This document shows, piece by piece, positions 14,177-23,910 of a DNA stretch of 27,922 nt. A program made the position numbers and the translations under genes. Position 1 is the first letter of the stretch, and each line of letters begins with the position of its first letter. The stretch is taken from the NCBI GenBank assembly GCA_008933045.1, contig WBXJ01000005.1, positions 1 to 27,922 of the forward strand. The letters are read 5' to 3'. The DNA is from Verrucomicrobiota bacterium. Its GTDB lineage: Bacteria > Verrucomicrobiota > Verrucomicrobiia > Limisphaerales > SXQI01. The notes under the pieces are model-generated. The model was not told the DNA's origin. It did not search any database and saw only the letters and a list, made by a program, of their open reading frames with translations.

Positions 14177-17100
14177 GGAGGCGTAGGGGGCTTTGATTTT
14201 GGCAGGAGGTCCTTCAAGGTTTGGATCGGGCGAAGTGGAGCCAAAAGGAAGCTCGGGAAATACACCGACTCAATGATCGGATTTTCGATCGTCCCCGAAA
14301 CATGGGTTTCAAACACTTTGCTCAGGGGCCAAAACGCCAAAGAAAACGTCCGACCTAACAACGGCGCATCGCGGAAGAGTTTAAGTTCGGCGCGGGCATC
14401 CAGTGCGCCATCAAATGCGACGTTGCCTCTATATTTGAGACCGAAAGCCGGAGCTCGGAGATCCATGTCCTTGGTCTGCACGGTTGCCTTATCGATCGTG
14501 TAGGTTGCGGTGCCGGATTTCAGTCGTGATTTACCGAAGCCGGGGGAGAGGTTGTCGATGATCCCTGACAAGGAACCGAAGAGGGGAATGGACCACAAAA
14601 ACCCGTCGGACATTTCTACTTGGCCATGGCCTTTCCATGTGTTGATGGAAACGGAGTTGGCGGAAGTAATTTGTAAGGTGGCTTTTGCGGTGCCTTCGAT
14701 GCTGCTAGCACTCGGAGCTATATCGCTTAGCAGGGCAGACAAGTTGAGGTCGTCCGCGCTCGCGAGGAATGAATAATCTGCTTCATCATCAGGAAAAAAT
14801 GTGAACTCCCCTTGCCACGCGAGTTGGCCTCCATAAAAGGGGCCATGCACATTTGTGATCCACAGGCGATCACCCTGCCAATGGATGTCGCCTGTAATTT
14901 TTGACATGTGGAAACGCCAGTAATTAAAGTCACCGCCTTTCAGTGAGAAATAAAGATCCGTACCGTGAATATCCGTGTAAGGAACCTTGCCGTTGATCTG
15001 CACCGTGGGTGGGGTTAAGAAGCGGTAACGATCGATGGCGGCAGCGGTTTGCGGACCAATGATTCGAGTGATGGCGTAAGGGTCTGCGGTGCTAAATCCG
15101 TTGGTGATATACAGGGTGTTGATCCGCAGATCAACGCCGACACTGGGTGCCGATAACACCTCGTTTTCGCCTCGATGGCACAATAGATTCGTCAATAAAA
15201 TGACTTGGTTGGTATAGGTGAAGGTTGTGGTAAAATCGCCAAACGATTCTTGGCGTGCGATGAAATTAGTGGCACGAATCACACCTTGCGCGAGGATATC
15301 GGCTGGATGGGCGAGGTTACCAAGCAGGGTCGCGTCTACCCAAGGTGCGTTGTGAAATTTCACAAATCTAATTCCTGCCTCCGCTTCGGCAGGGAACAGT
15401 GGGATCAGCACTTCTGGGTTGAAACGGGACTCGACCTTCAGTTGGTAATTCTGAGTCTTCGGATTCAGCTCCCCTGACGAGTGCAACGATCCTTGAGTAG
15501 TGAGCAAATCAACGTGTGGAAATTGGAGGGTTTGATTCGTGTAAATAGCGACGGCCTTGAGGCTGGGAATCAAAAAGCTTCCATACTCTAGGTTGGTGGC
15601 TGACAGCGTGGCATTGGCCCTGATTTGGGTCAGGTTGGTGAGATGCCAGTGGTCTGCGGTTGCATCCCAAGGTGGGAGTTTGACTTGGGCATGGAACAGA
15701 AGTTCTGGGGCTTTCTCGGCGCGAATTTTAGAGAGCCATGAGCTCCAATCTGCTGGGAGCAACGGTTTCCAAGCAGTCACCTCGGGTGCCGCATTTCCAT
15801 CCACCGTGATGAGACGTTCGTGCAGATCTGCTGTCGCGTGTGTGCGGATAGAACCTTGTTTGAGTTTTGCTTCCAGCGAATGCAGGGTGAACAACGGAGG
15901 GTGCCACTCTGTAGCGAAGGAGACCTCCTGAAATTCGAGATTGGCGAAGGTTGCGGCCTCGACGCGACCTGATCCTGACAATTGAATGTGTCGTGACCAA
16001 AAGGCTTCTGGCCACTGATCGAGATTGTTCGGTCCGGTGTTCGTGGCTTTGGCGACGGTTCCCTCGAACACGAGACTTTGGAGATGACCGAGTTCCCCAT
16101 CCGCCTTCTGAAGTCCGAGCTGCCACTCTCCGCGCCAAGGGAGGGAGTGATTCCAAAAGGTAAGAATGTTGGTGGAGGGAAGGCTCGTGGAGAGAGCGTG
16201 TTGCAGGAGTGCCCAGGGGTGATGATGGGAAAGGGACGCTTTGACGTGTGGCTTCTGGGTATTGAACCCGAGGGAGGTGAGTGAATCTCCTTGAAGGAGA
16301 ACATCTGTTTTAAACTCATCGAGATTAGGCCCTTTTTGGAGAGTGGTTGCGGTGAGATGGGGGTTCTTCAGGTCGGTCCAAGGAGTGCGAATCTCTTGCG
16401 CCCGCAGATTCCAGCCGGAGCGGAATGCGATCGCATTGGTCGGACCTGGGTAAGTCGTTTCGGATTTGATCTCCAGATGTTTGATCTCCCCCCAAGTGCT
16501 GTGTAACGAATCGAGCTGCAAAATAAGGCTCAGTTCGCTTCCGCCCTTCGCTTGGGTTGGCTTTAGAACCGACTCGATGTAAAGCGCATCGGATTTGCCC
16601 CACGGGCTATTGGCCTGTGGCACACGAACCTTGAAGTCGAGCTGTGAGGAACTCCAATCGAGGGCATTGAGGGAGGCCTTCAAGTGGATGTGAGGTCTCT
16701 CGCTCAGTTGGATTTGGCTCCAATGTTGGATCAGCTCCTGAGCTTGCTGTTGCCAAGTAGGCCCGCTGGTGTTCGTGGTCTGTGGCTGTGTTGTCCAATG
16801 GCTTGAAGCCAACGCCGACGCGTTGGTGAGGGTGGCTTCGATTTCTAGATGGGTGCCTAAAACCTCTCCACTTAGACGGGCTAATTCCCAACGATCATCG
16901 GGGTGAAAGTTCAGGTCGACACCGATGTTTGTGACGGTTAGCGGATCGAGAGTTGAGTTGGTTTCGGATAGCTGAAAACGAAGAGTTGAGTGACGAATTC
17001 GAAGACTCTCGACCTCAATCCGCGCCCGACGAAGTCGCGTAATACTGAGCGTGAGCTCCGCTTGAGGTATGGCTAATTCAATGGCGGGGTGTGTTTTTGA

Positions 17101-17355
17101 ATTCCGCAGTTCGACTTGCTCGAGCAATAACTGGTGGAATCCTTGCAACCGGATGCGACCGACTTGAAGAAACACCTGCTGCTGTTCGAGCGGAACGAGG
17201 AGGAAACGTTGAAAATATTTCGGCAACCCAACCCAATTCAGCCAGAGCAACACACCCGCTAGCAGAATTACCAAGGTCAACAAGGCTATCCGACAGACAC
17301 GAATCGCTCGCCGGATTTTTTTAACAACCTTGCTGGAGAGAGCGCGGCGAAGCAT
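14173..17355 (-). CDS. AsmA-like large envelope protein (AsmA/TamB/DUF748 type)
   Basis: A 1,060-residue protein with one N-terminal membrane segment, about residues 22-45 (IALLTLVILLAGVLLWLNWV) after a strongly basic start, and a very long beta-rich non-cytoplasmic part. This is the architecture of AsmA-like proteins, which bridge the envelope and are linked to lipid transport between membranes. The C-terminal 200 residues hold the recognisable AsmA_C-like section: SIEGTAKATLQI, then GHGQVEMSDGFLWSIPLFGS, then a stretch of repeated short beta strands. The end is Pro/Lys-rich (KSKPPTPP). The body contains many Trp, Thr, Asn and His residues. It is the last gene of the six-gene cluster, 28 nt after the DUF4340 gene. 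The exact subfamily is uncertain, and no lipid substrate can be read. Confidence 0.8.
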   Translation of the reverse strand: MLRRALSSKVVKKIRRAIRVCRIALLTLVILLAGVLLWLNWVGLPKYFQRFLLVPLEQQQVFLQVGRIRLQGFHQLLLEQVELRNSKTHPAIELAIPQAELTLSITRLRRARIEVESLRIRHSTLRFQLSETNSTLDPLTVTNIGVDLNFHPDDRWELARLSGEVLGTHLEIEATLTNASALASSHWTTQPQTTNTSGPTWQQQAQELIQHWSQIQLSERPHIHLKASLNALDWSSSQLDFKVRVPQANSPWGKSDALYIESVLKPTQAKGGSELSLILQLDSLHSTWGEIKHLEIKSETTYPGPTNAIAFRSGWNLRAQEIRTPWTDLKNPHLTATTLQKGPNLDEFKTDVLLQGDSLTSLGFNTQKPHVKASLSHHHPWALLQHALSTSLPSTNILTFWNHSLPWRGEWQLGLQKADGELGHLQSLVFEGTVAKATNTGPNNLDQWPEAFWSRHIQLSGSGRVEAATFANLEFQEVSFATEWHPPLFTLHSLEAKLKQGSIRTHATADLHERLITVDGNAAPEVTAWKPLLPADWSSWLSKIRAEKAPELLFHAQVKLPPWDATADHWHLTNLTQIRANATLSATNLEYGSFLIPSLKAVAIYTNQTLQFPHVDLLTTQGSLHSSGELNPKTQNYQLKVESRFNPEVLIPLFPAEAEAGIRFVKFHNAPWVDATLLGNLAHPADILAQGVIRATNFIARQESFGDFTTTFTYTNQVILLTNLLCHRGENEVLSAPSVGVDLRINTLYITNGFSTADPYAITRIIGPQTAAAIDRYRFLTPPTVQINGKVPYTDIHGTDLYFSLKGGDFNYWRFHMSKITGDIHWQGDRLWITNVHGPFYGGQLAWQGEFTFFPDDEADYSFLASADDLNLSALLSDIAPSASSIEGTAKATLQITSANSVSINTWKGHGQVEMSDGFLWSIPLFGSLSGIIDNLSPGFGKSRLKSGTATYTIDKATVQTKDMDLRAPAFGLKYRGNVAFDGALDARAELKLFRDAPLLGRTFSLAFWPLSKVFETHVSGTIENPIIESVYFPSFLLAPLRPIQTLKDLLPKSKPPTPP

Positions 17356-17383
17356 GGGTTAAGTGGCGTCTAGTCTTGGGAAT

Positions 17384-19186
17384 TTACGGCGTGGGAAAGA
17401 CTTGGCCCAAGTGTGCAACCAAATCGGCATAGAGGCTGCCTGGGAATTCAAAAATCAGGCGTTCAGTTTCATTGGTGGGCACGATGGTTGCATAAATATT
17501 TTGGCGCGGAGACCTGGATCCAAAAGTGATTTGGTAGGTCTGTATGGTGCTATTCGTTACGACCTCAAACTTTAGGTTGAACGAAGCATTATTGAATCCG
17601 AGAGCGCGAAGTTTGGCATCGCCTCGAGCCGTCCACGCGGCGACCTCGAGTTGACTCGTCCGATAAAGCGACTCCTCCACAGCAGCGTTGATGATGGGGT
17701 CCTGAGCCCACCCGAACGAAGGGTTGCGTACGAGTCGAGGGCTGATCCCGTTAAAAGTAGAGGTGATGGCGACAATGTTGGAGCTGGGAAAATTCCAGAA
17801 TTTACGGTCGCGCACTTCGTAAGAATGTTTCGGTAGTTCCAGTAGGTCACCATACCGAACCAGATATGCGGGCGTTTCGTCGGGGCGACGAGCAAAGGAA
17901 GTATCGATTCGGTTTGTGCCGAAATCCATCTGAGCAATCGTCATGTTGGTTAAGGTTCCGGCTGCGTTCGTCGCGGTTGTCCGAAGCACATAGGTTCGAG
18001 AGGGTGGCATGAGTCCGAACTCCCGCAACTCGGTGTCGGTCGGGACGTCTTTCGCAAAATCGACAATCTCCAGTGAAGCCAAATTGGTGAGGAATTGCCT
18101 GACCAATCGAGCGTCGGCAGGCATCGCGACGGGTTGGGAAATTTGCCAAACGCCATTGGTTCCTTTTTGAAGCGTAAAATTCTCTAGTCCGTGAACTTCG
18201 ATACTATCGACGCGGCTAATTTCCACATTAGCGAGGTGAGAATCATGAAACGCTTTGTAAGGAAGGTTTAGTGCTTCGAGCAGAATGCGGTCAACGGTGA
18301 CAATATTAGTTTGGGTCAAACGTCGTGCGTACACCTGAGTGGGATCGTTGGTGGGGCTACTGCCAAATTCGAGCTCGATCAATCGATTCGTCCCTTGCAG
18401 AAAATGCAGTTCCAATTCGGGCGTTTGAAGGCCATAACGTTCGAGATCCGCCGTGGGGAGATCTGAGACGAACTTGTTGACACGGGCGAGGTTAATTTGC
18501 TGGACCAATTGTTCGATCCGCGACGAGTCGGCACGAGCGGGTAAGGGCTTTGTGAGTCGCCACACGCGGTTCGTTCGCTCGACTTCGACCAACCGCGATC
18601 CTGAGCGGATGAGTATGCGGTCGTAAGGAACTCCGGTGAGTTGAACAAGTTGTGGAGATCGCCATTCTTGAGCGGACTTCGGCAACGCACGCCAGAGGGC
18701 GGCATCGATCACAAACAGATCGGGTTCACCAAGTTTTTGTACGTAAAACTGATCCACCAACGGAGTTTTTGAACCGATCTTTAAATTGGCCCGACCTTGT
18801 GGATAATGGAGGGTGATGGTTGCTGCCGGCGGCTCGAGACCGAATGCTTTCAAGCCGGCGGCTTCGGCGATGACCTCCCGCGCGGTGATTCGTCCCAAGA
18901 TTTTCGCTTTGGCAAGAGTATCGAGCAGGGCCTCGATCGGGGTGTTTTGCGCGGGATAAACTGGCACGGTCAGTCGCCAACCGTCACCGGCCCGTTCGGC
19001 ACGCAAGGTATCATTCGTCCCGGAGTACTCGAGAGCTACGATCTGTTGTCTGCGGAAATCTGGGAGGAGTTGAGGCGGCCCCGTTTTGACTTCACCCGAA
19101 TTCTGGCGGCGGCGATCGAGAAGCCAGATGACAGCAAAAAGAGTGATCGCCAACATCATCAACCGTATTGTGGTCTTTGTATTCAT
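17384..19186 (-). CDS. DUF4340 domain protein of a Gld-like ABC system
   Basis: A 600-residue protein with one N-terminal membrane segment, about residues 6-24 (IRLMMLAITLFAVIWLLDRRR), and a large extracytoplasmic part made of similar beta-rich units, for example residues about 40-180, 190-310 and 320-470. Phrases such as LERYGLQTPELELHF and LREFGLMPPSRTYV recur, and an early copy reads LKAFGLEPPAATITLHY. Such x-FGL-x-P-x-x-x-x-x repeats are typical for DUF4340, a family that often sits beside GldG-like proteins. Function is unknown; an accessory part of the ABC complex is the likely role. The start at 19186 lies 7 nt after the GldG-like stop and is preferred to the upstream in-frame codon at 19243, which would overlap that gene. 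Confidence 0.85.
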   Translation of the reverse strand: MNTKTTIRLMMLAITLFAVIWLLDRRRQNSGEVKTGPPQLLPDFRRQQIVALEYSGTNDTLRAERAGDGWRLTVPVYPAQNTPIEALLDTLAKAKILGRITAREVIAEAAGLKAFGLEPPAATITLHYPQGRANLKIGSKTPLVDQFYVQKLGEPDLFVIDAALWRALPKSAQEWRSPQLVQLTGVPYDRILIRSGSRLVEVERTNRVWRLTKPLPARADSSRIEQLVQQINLARVNKFVSDLPTADLERYGLQTPELELHFLQGTNRLIELEFGSSPTNDPTQVYARRLTQTNIVTVDRILLEALNLPYKAFHDSHLANVEISRVDSIEVHGLENFTLQKGTNGVWQISQPVAMPADARLVRQFLTNLASLEIVDFAKDVPTDTELREFGLMPPSRTYVLRTTATNAAGTLTNMTIAQMDFGTNRIDTSFARRPDETPAYLVRYGDLLELPKHSYEVRDRKFWNFPSSNIVAITSTFNGISPRLVRNPSFGWAQDPIINAAVEESLYRTSQLEVAAWTARGDAKLRALGFNNASFNLKFEVVTNSTIQTYQITFGSRSPRQNIYATIVPTNETERLIFEFPGSLYADLVAHLGQVFPTP

Positions 19187-19193
19187 GCCGGAT

Positions 19194-20651
19194 TTAGCTA
19201 CGACGACGAATCCAGACCAGAAGTCCCAGTAGCAAAACAGCACCAGGGACGATTACTAAAAAAATGAGGCGTAAGCGTTGGAGTTGGTGTTCCGTGACAT
19301 TGACTCGGTAGCGAGGGATGGCTCGGGGAGGGACATCGCCAAGCAACAAATCACGGCTGAGCAACCAGTTCACCGCGAGATGTGCAAAATCCCGATTTGC
19401 ACCACCGTCAAATAAAACATTACTGAGAAAAAGACTATTCCCGACGACCACAAGTCGGCTCGATCCTAGGTTTGCATTGACTCCTTGAATGCCGCCTCTT
19501 TCGACGGCGACCGCGAGGGAAATGGCTCCCTTCCGTTCAATCTCGCCTCGGCCATTTTCGATGCGACCCACCACTTCACCACCCAAACCCGTGAAGACAA
19601 GCTCAGTCACCTTGGGCGCATCGGCTGCCAATTTTCCCTGTAACCGTTGACCAATGCTGCGAGGAATTACCATGTTGAGGCTCGAACGCTGGAGTGGACG
19701 AGTCACGGGATGATTTGCAAATTGACTGGCGACCAAGGTCTGAGAGTCTCCTGCCTGCGCTTGAACCGAGTCTCGCACTTGATTGAGACCGACCTCGACA
19801 TTCCAGTCGCCTAAGAGTCGTTCCAATCCAGTGCGTCGCAAATCCCAAGGAAATAGAACCAACAGGCGTCCCCCGCGTGTGAGGTATTGTTGGATTTTAT
19901 CCAATTCGACCGAGGTAAATGTTTTCTCAGCACCCGCGATAATCAGCAACTGACAGTCGCTAGGGATCTCAATTCCGTTGAATGGAGCGAGGGACTGGAC
20001 CTCGATATTGTTCTCGGTCAACAGTTGGGCGAATTTGCTCATGGCTCGATCCCCGGTGCTCGCTGGATCGTGTTCGCCGTGGCCTTGGGTAAAATACGCT
20101 TTCAACTGTTTGGGGTCGGCGACGCTGACCAAAGCGGAAGTGAACAGTTGCTCGCCTTTAAACGCCGTGCGTTTGATTTCGCGCGGGTCGGAGATGTCGA
20201 ACTCAGAAAGTTCGCTGGCTAAAATGGTTTTATAGCGTCCGTTGCAGTCGAAGATGACGCGGCTGCTGTCGAGCCCCGACACGAGCTTGTATTTCTCGCG
20301 GATCATCTCGGCCCGACCCGGCATACGGTAATCAATAAATTCGACTTTGATCCGAGGCGATCGGGCTTCGTACTCCTTCGCGAGCTCGCGCACGGGTCCG
20401 AACAGCCCTTCGCTGCGGTCAAAAAAAACGATGAGGCTCACCGTATTGGTTAAGGAGGTGATGACCCGTTGGGTGAGAGGCGTGAGGCGTGGGTTTGCAG
20501 ATTCGCCTAAGGAAAATCGCCACGAAAATTGTAAGGCGAGATAGTTGACCATGACTAGTATCGCTAACAACGCAAGGGTGGAGAGGACCACGTTGAAACC
20601 GATGGACCAGCGACGCCAACCGGAAAAACTGACTGGAGATTCGTCGGCCAT
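19194..20651 (-). CDS. GldG-like ABC transporter auxiliary protein
   Basis: A 485-residue membrane protein of the GldG/ABC_transp_aux type. It has an N-terminal membrane segment about residues 18-42, a long extracytoplasmic domain, and a C-terminal membrane segment about 460-480 (LRLIFLVIVPGAVLLLGLLVWI) followed by RRRS. The N-terminal extracytoplasmic part (LTQRVITSLTNTVSLIVFFD) and KAYFTQGHGEHD near residue 190 are family marks; the GHGE-like motif belongs to the ThuA/GldG-type Rossmann-like fold. LLIIAGAEKTFTSVELDKI is a further strand-helix unit, and SSRLVVVGNSLFLSN near residue 400 another. In gliding Bacteroidota, GldG works with GldA and GldF; here it likely forms the extracytoplasmic part of the ABC complex encoded just upstream. 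The gene begins 4 nt after the permease stop. Confidence 0.88.
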   Translation of the reverse strand: MADESPVSFSGWRRWSIGFNVVLSTLALLAILVMVNYLALQFSWRFSLGESANPRLTPLTQRVITSLTNTVSLIVFFDRSEGLFGPVRELAKEYEARSPRIKVEFIDYRMPGRAEMIREKYKLVSGLDSSRVIFDCNGRYKTILASELSEFDISDPREIKRTAFKGEQLFTSALVSVADPKQLKAYFTQGHGEHDPASTGDRAMSKFAQLLTENNIEVQSLAPFNGIEIPSDCQLLIIAGAEKTFTSVELDKIQQYLTRGGRLLVLFPWDLRRTGLERLLGDWNVEVGLNQVRDSVQAQAGDSQTLVASQFANHPVTRPLQRSSLNMVIPRSIGQRLQGKLAADAPKVTELVFTGLGGEVVGRIENGRGEIERKGAISLAVAVERGGIQGVNANLGSSRLVVVGNSLFLSNVLFDGGANRDFAHLAVNWLLSRDLLLGDVPPRAIPRYRVNVTEHQLQRLRLIFLVIVPGAVLLLGLLVWIRRRS

Positions 20652-20655
20652 AGGA

Positions 20656-21411
20656 TTATTTCCACCTCCGACTCTCCACGACCTTGAGGGTCAGGAACAG
20701 AAACATGCCCGTTAGGCTCAGGTAAAAAACCAAGTTACTGGTATCAATAATGCCACGTGAAAAATCTTCCAGATGTTCCGTCAGCGAGATGTAGGTAAAA
20801 ACTTTGGCCTGCCAACCTGCCATCGGAATGGGGACGAGCGATCGAAGGCTTAATAAAAAAATAGTGATCCCCATCCCGTAGCTCACGGCGGCCGCGATTA
20901 ACTGGCTGCGAGTCAGGGCTGAAGCAAAACAGCCGAGTGCCACGTAGACAGAGCCCAAAAGTCCGATCCCCAAATAGGTGCAAAGCAAAGTGCGATAATC
21001 AAAGGCCGTGGCGGCTTGGTTGGTATATTGGTGAAGCAACATCATGTAGCCTCCTAATGGCAACCAGGTCACCATGAAGAAAATTAGAGCACCGGTAAAT
21101 TTTGCCAACACAACCTCGAGATCACTCACAGGGGTGGTCATGAGGGTTTCGAATGTGCCGGTAAATTTTTCTTGGGCGAACGTTCGCATGGTCATGATGG
21201 GGGTGGTGAGGAGCATCAGCATCCAGAAGTAGACGGTCGCATAAAAAATGCGGGTGATGGGTGTATCGGTCGGATCGCCATTTAATTTGGGCAACATGTC
21301 CAAGATGCTGAAGCCGAGCAGGAGCAACACGACGGAGATGATGACGTAGCCCGTGAGCGAGACAAAATGGCTGGCCAACTCCCGGCGCAGCAGGGTCAGA
21401 TAAACTCGCAT
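20656..21411 (-). CDS. ABC-2 type permease (GldF-like)
   Basis: A 251-residue integral membrane protein with about six hydrophobic segments. It starts MRVYLTLLRRELASHF, with the amphipathic start helix usual for ABC-2 permeases, and holds MRTFAQEKFTGTFETLMTTP near residues 68-87, the conserved cytoplasmic coupling region of ABC-2/GldF-type permeases. The ATG at 21411 has a strong Shine-Dalgarno site inside the end of the ATPase gene, with a 2-nt gap between stop and start. It would form the membrane channel with the ATPase. An in-frame start at 21516 would run 100 nt into the ATPase gene and is rejected. Confidence 0.92.
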   Translation of the reverse strand: MRVYLTLLRRELASHFVSLTGYVIISVVLLLLGFSILDMLPKLNGDPTDTPITRIFYATVYFWMLMLLTTPIMTMRTFAQEKFTGTFETLMTTPVSDLEVVLAKFTGALIFFMVTWLPLGGYMMLLHQYTNQAATAFDYRTLLCTYLGIGLLGSVYVALGCFASALTRSQLIAAAVSYGMGITIFLLSLRSLVPIPMAGWQAKVFTYISLTEHLEDFSRGIIDTSNLVFYLSLTGMFLFLTLKVVESRRWK

Positions 21412-21413
21412 CG

Positions 21414-22367
21414 CTATTCCTCCTTTTCGGTGCGGGTGATTTTGACGAACACGTCCTCCAAAGTATGCCGTCCGTGGGTCAGTTCCCGCAGCGGCCATCG
21501 TTGTGTACAGGCCCATTGATGAATCAGTGGTCGTAGATCGTGTCCGTCACGTCCGGTCAGTGTAACCCGCTTCCAATCGCCGTCTGTGGCCACGATATCC
21601 ACTGTTTCAACTTCCGATTGGGCGGCGAAAAATTCCTGTAACGTGCTGGTGCTCGCTGTCAACTCGGCGATGGCGGGGCCACTTTGGAAAATATTGCGTT
21701 GTAAATTCTCGGTCGCATCTGAAGCCAGAATTCGGCCCTGATGAAGAATCAGCACGTGACTACAGGTCGCCTCAACCTCTGGCAGGATATGCGTCGAGAG
21801 CAGGATTGTATGCTTCCGGCCGAGATCTTTGATCAATTGGCGGACGCTTCGTAATTGATTGGGATCGAGGCCGATGGTGGGTTCATCCAGAATGATGAGC
21901 TCAGGTTCGTGAACCAAGGCATCCGCCAGCCCAACTCGTTGGCGGAATCCTTTGGAAAGCTGGCCGATAATTCGTCGATCTACTTCGGTCAGGCTGCACA
22001 TTTCTAACACCGTCGAAACGCGATCGCGTGATGCAGCGAGGCTCAAACCTTTCAGGCGGGCTCGAAACTTCAGATACTCGCGCACGCGCATATCAACGTG
22101 GAGCGGGTTATTCTCGGGCATGTAACCGATGCGCCGTCGCACCTCATCGGTTTGCTCAAAAACATCAAATCCCCCCACCCGCACGGTTCCGGAAGTAGCG
22201 GGAAGGAAACAGGAAAGAATCCGCAAAATCGTACTTTTACCTGCGCCATTGGGTCCCAGAAGTCCGACAATTTGGCCACGCCCAACGGTAAACGATACGT
22301 TGGCCACCGCGAGGTGACCGGCGTAGCGCTTGGTTAGGTTAACCACTTCAATCATCGGTTCAGACAT
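21414..22367 (-). CDS. ABC transporter ATP-binding protein (GldA-like)
   Basis: A 317-residue ATPase that should power the permease encoded next to it. Walker A is GPNGAGKST at 38-46. The signature is LSKGFRQRVGLA, Walker B with its catalytic Glu is LIILDEPTIGLD, and the switch His is in STHILPE. A C-terminal part of about 90 residues after the NBD is typical for the ABC-2 exporter class (drug, gliding and Nos-type systems). The start has no clear Shine-Dalgarno site; a small hairpin stands at that place. The protease gene ends 46 nt upstream, so read-through transcription is likely. Confidence 0.94.
   Translation of the reverse strand: MSEPMIEVVNLTKRYAGHLAVANVSFTVGRGQIVGLLGPNGAGKSTILRILSCFLPATSGTVRVGGFDVFEQTDEVRRRIGYMPENNPLHVDMRVREYLKFRARLKGLSLAASRDRVSTVLEMCSLTEVDRRIIGQLSKGFRQRVGLADALVHEPELIILDEPTIGLDPNQLRSVRQLIKDLGRKHTILLSTHILPEVEATCSHVLILHQGRILASDATENLQRNIFQSGPAIAELTASTSTLQEFFAAQSEVETVDIVATDGDWKRVTLTGRDGHDLRPLIHQWACTQRWPLRELTHGRHTLEDVFVKITRTEKEE
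21419..21424 (-). promoter_or_regulatory. Shine-Dalgarno site of the ABC permease gene
   Basis: AGGAGG on the minus strand ends 7 nt before the ATG at 21411 and lies inside the last Glu-Glu codons of the ATPase gene. It fixes the permease start and suggests translational coupling. Confidence 0.75.
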
Positions 22368-22373
22368 AGATCA

Positions 22374-22386
22374 GACGCCGCGCGTC
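22374..22386 (-). other. Small hairpin just before the ABC ATPase start
   Basis: GACGC and GCGTC (22374-22378 and 22382-22386) form a 5-bp stem with a 3-nt loop, 6 nt before the ATG at 22367, where a ribosome-binding site would be expected. It is short, could be chance, and could lower translation if formed. Confidence 0.25.
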
Positions 22387-22413
22387 GGAATAGCAACGGA
22401 CTTTGTCCCGAAA

Positions 22414-23778
22414 TCATCGGACGCGCAACTCTACAACCACACGTCGTAACGGACGACCTGCCAGCACGGAGGCTTTGACTGCGGTGCCTCGGCTCAAATT
22501 GTTCAAAAAACGGGCCGTGCTGGTAATCCCGTTTATGCCTTGGTTATTCAACCCGAGGATGATCATGCCTCGGCCTAGATTGGCTGCGCCCGCCGGACTT
22601 TCCTTATCTACGGCAGTGATGATGACTCCAGCAATCGAGTCGAGCCCGGCTCTCAGGGCGATTGCTGGCGTGAGTTCTTGCACGGTGCATCCGAGTTTAC
22701 GCCGGATCAGATCAGCATTGAAAAAGGTTGTTTCGGCCACCAGTTGAAGCGAAATCGATTGGCGTGCATCGCCGCGCTGAATTGAGAGGTTCACTTCCTC
22801 CTTGTCTCCCGACTTGAGCAACTCTCGGTTGAAGGCAAAGACGGTGCGCGGTATTTGGCCGTTGACGCGCAGGATAATATCCCCTTTGTTCAAACCGCTT
22901 TTTCCAGCCGGACTCTGAGGTTCTACTCGTGCAACAATAAGCCCAGTAGCTCCCGCCTGAACGCGTGCCCCAAACCAAAGTGCGGCCGCGCCTTCGGGCG
23001 TAAAGATTTCGCTGATCGCTTCGTTGACGCGTTTGATGGGGATCGCAAACCCGATGCCGTTTCCCTCTTTATAAATCGCGACATTCAACCCGATTAATTC
23101 CCCGCGTAAATTGATCAACGCGCCTCCACTGTTCCCCGGATTGATTGCCGCATCAGTCTGGAGCCAATCCTCCCGATCGAGTAAACCATCCTCGGCCTGA
23201 GCGCGCCTTGTTTTTGCACTCAAAATCCCTCGACTCACCGAACCTCCGAGACCAAAAGGGTTACCCAAAGCAATGACTGTTTCTCCCAAGAGCAGATCGT
23301 CATCGGTTGCGAAGCGCACTGTGTTGAACCTGTCGTTCTTCTGTCCGATAATTTTCAGTAACGCGACATCGCTCCGTCGAGTGCCGCTGACGACTTGGGC
23401 TGGTAGCACTCGACCGTCATTCAGTTTGATGCTGATTTCTGTCGCATCTTCGATGACATGAATATTGGTGAGCACGTAACCTTCTTCGTCGATGATGACC
23501 CCCGAACCTGCGCTTGTTTCTGGAGGCATCTCCTGGGTGAACGGTGCCCAGGCATCGCGCCACCAGTCATAAAAATAACCTTGTCGTTTCGTTGTGGATT
23601 TCGCGTTGATATTCACCACGCCGGGCAGTGCCGATTCGATCGCGACAACGGTTGCATCGCGGCGGATATCGGGCGATGCCACGACAGTCCGTGTCGGCTC
23701 GCCTTGCGCCACAAAGGTTCCTTGGGTCAGCATCACGCTTAAACCTGCGCCCCAGATATTTAGCAATGTTTTGTTCAT
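22414..23778 (-). CDS. HtrA/Deg-family periplasmic serine protease with two PDZ domains
   Basis: A 454-residue secreted protease for quality control of envelope proteins. The N-terminus MNKTLLNIWGAGLSVMLTQG is a signal peptide with a short hydrophobic core, cleaved perhaps near residue 26. The trypsin-like domain covers about 40-260 with His107 in TNIHVI, Asp137 in SDVALL and Ser217 in GNSGGAL. LGNPFGLGGSVSRGILSA is the usual HtrA strand set. Two PDZ domains follow, about 270-350 (PQSPAGKSGLNKGDIILRVNG) and 360-450 (KESPAGAANLGRGMIILGLN). The length equals that of DegQ/DegP. It is the first gene of the minus-strand cluster, with 132 bp to the divergent DUF2851 gene. DegP or DegQ naming is not possible. 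Confidence 0.95.
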   Translation of the reverse strand: MNKTLLNIWGAGLSVMLTQGTFVAQGEPTRTVVASPDIRRDATVVAIESALPGVVNINAKSTTKRQGYFYDWWRDAWAPFTQEMPPETSAGSGVIIDEEGYVLTNIHVIEDATEISIKLNDGRVLPAQVVSGTRRSDVALLKIIGQKNDRFNTVRFATDDDLLLGETVIALGNPFGLGGSVSRGILSAKTRRAQAEDGLLDREDWLQTDAAINPGNSGGALINLRGELIGLNVAIYKEGNGIGFAIPIKRVNEAISEIFTPEGAAALWFGARVQAGATGLIVARVEPQSPAGKSGLNKGDIILRVNGQIPRTVFAFNRELLKSGDKEEVNLSIQRGDARQSISLQLVAETTFFNADLIRRKLGCTVQELTPAIALRAGLDSIAGVIITAVDKESPAGAANLGRGMIILGLNNQGINGITSTARFLNNLSRGTAVKASVLAGRPLRRVVVELRVR

Positions 23779-23910
23779 CCGTTCATAAATCTGAACTCAT
23801 GTTCGTGATCTAATTTCGCAAAGAGTTGCTGTTTTTTGTAGGCTCTCCTGAATACCAATTTGCTCCCAAAGCTTGACTTTGCAAGACGCTCGATAGAAAA
23901 GCAATGGATC

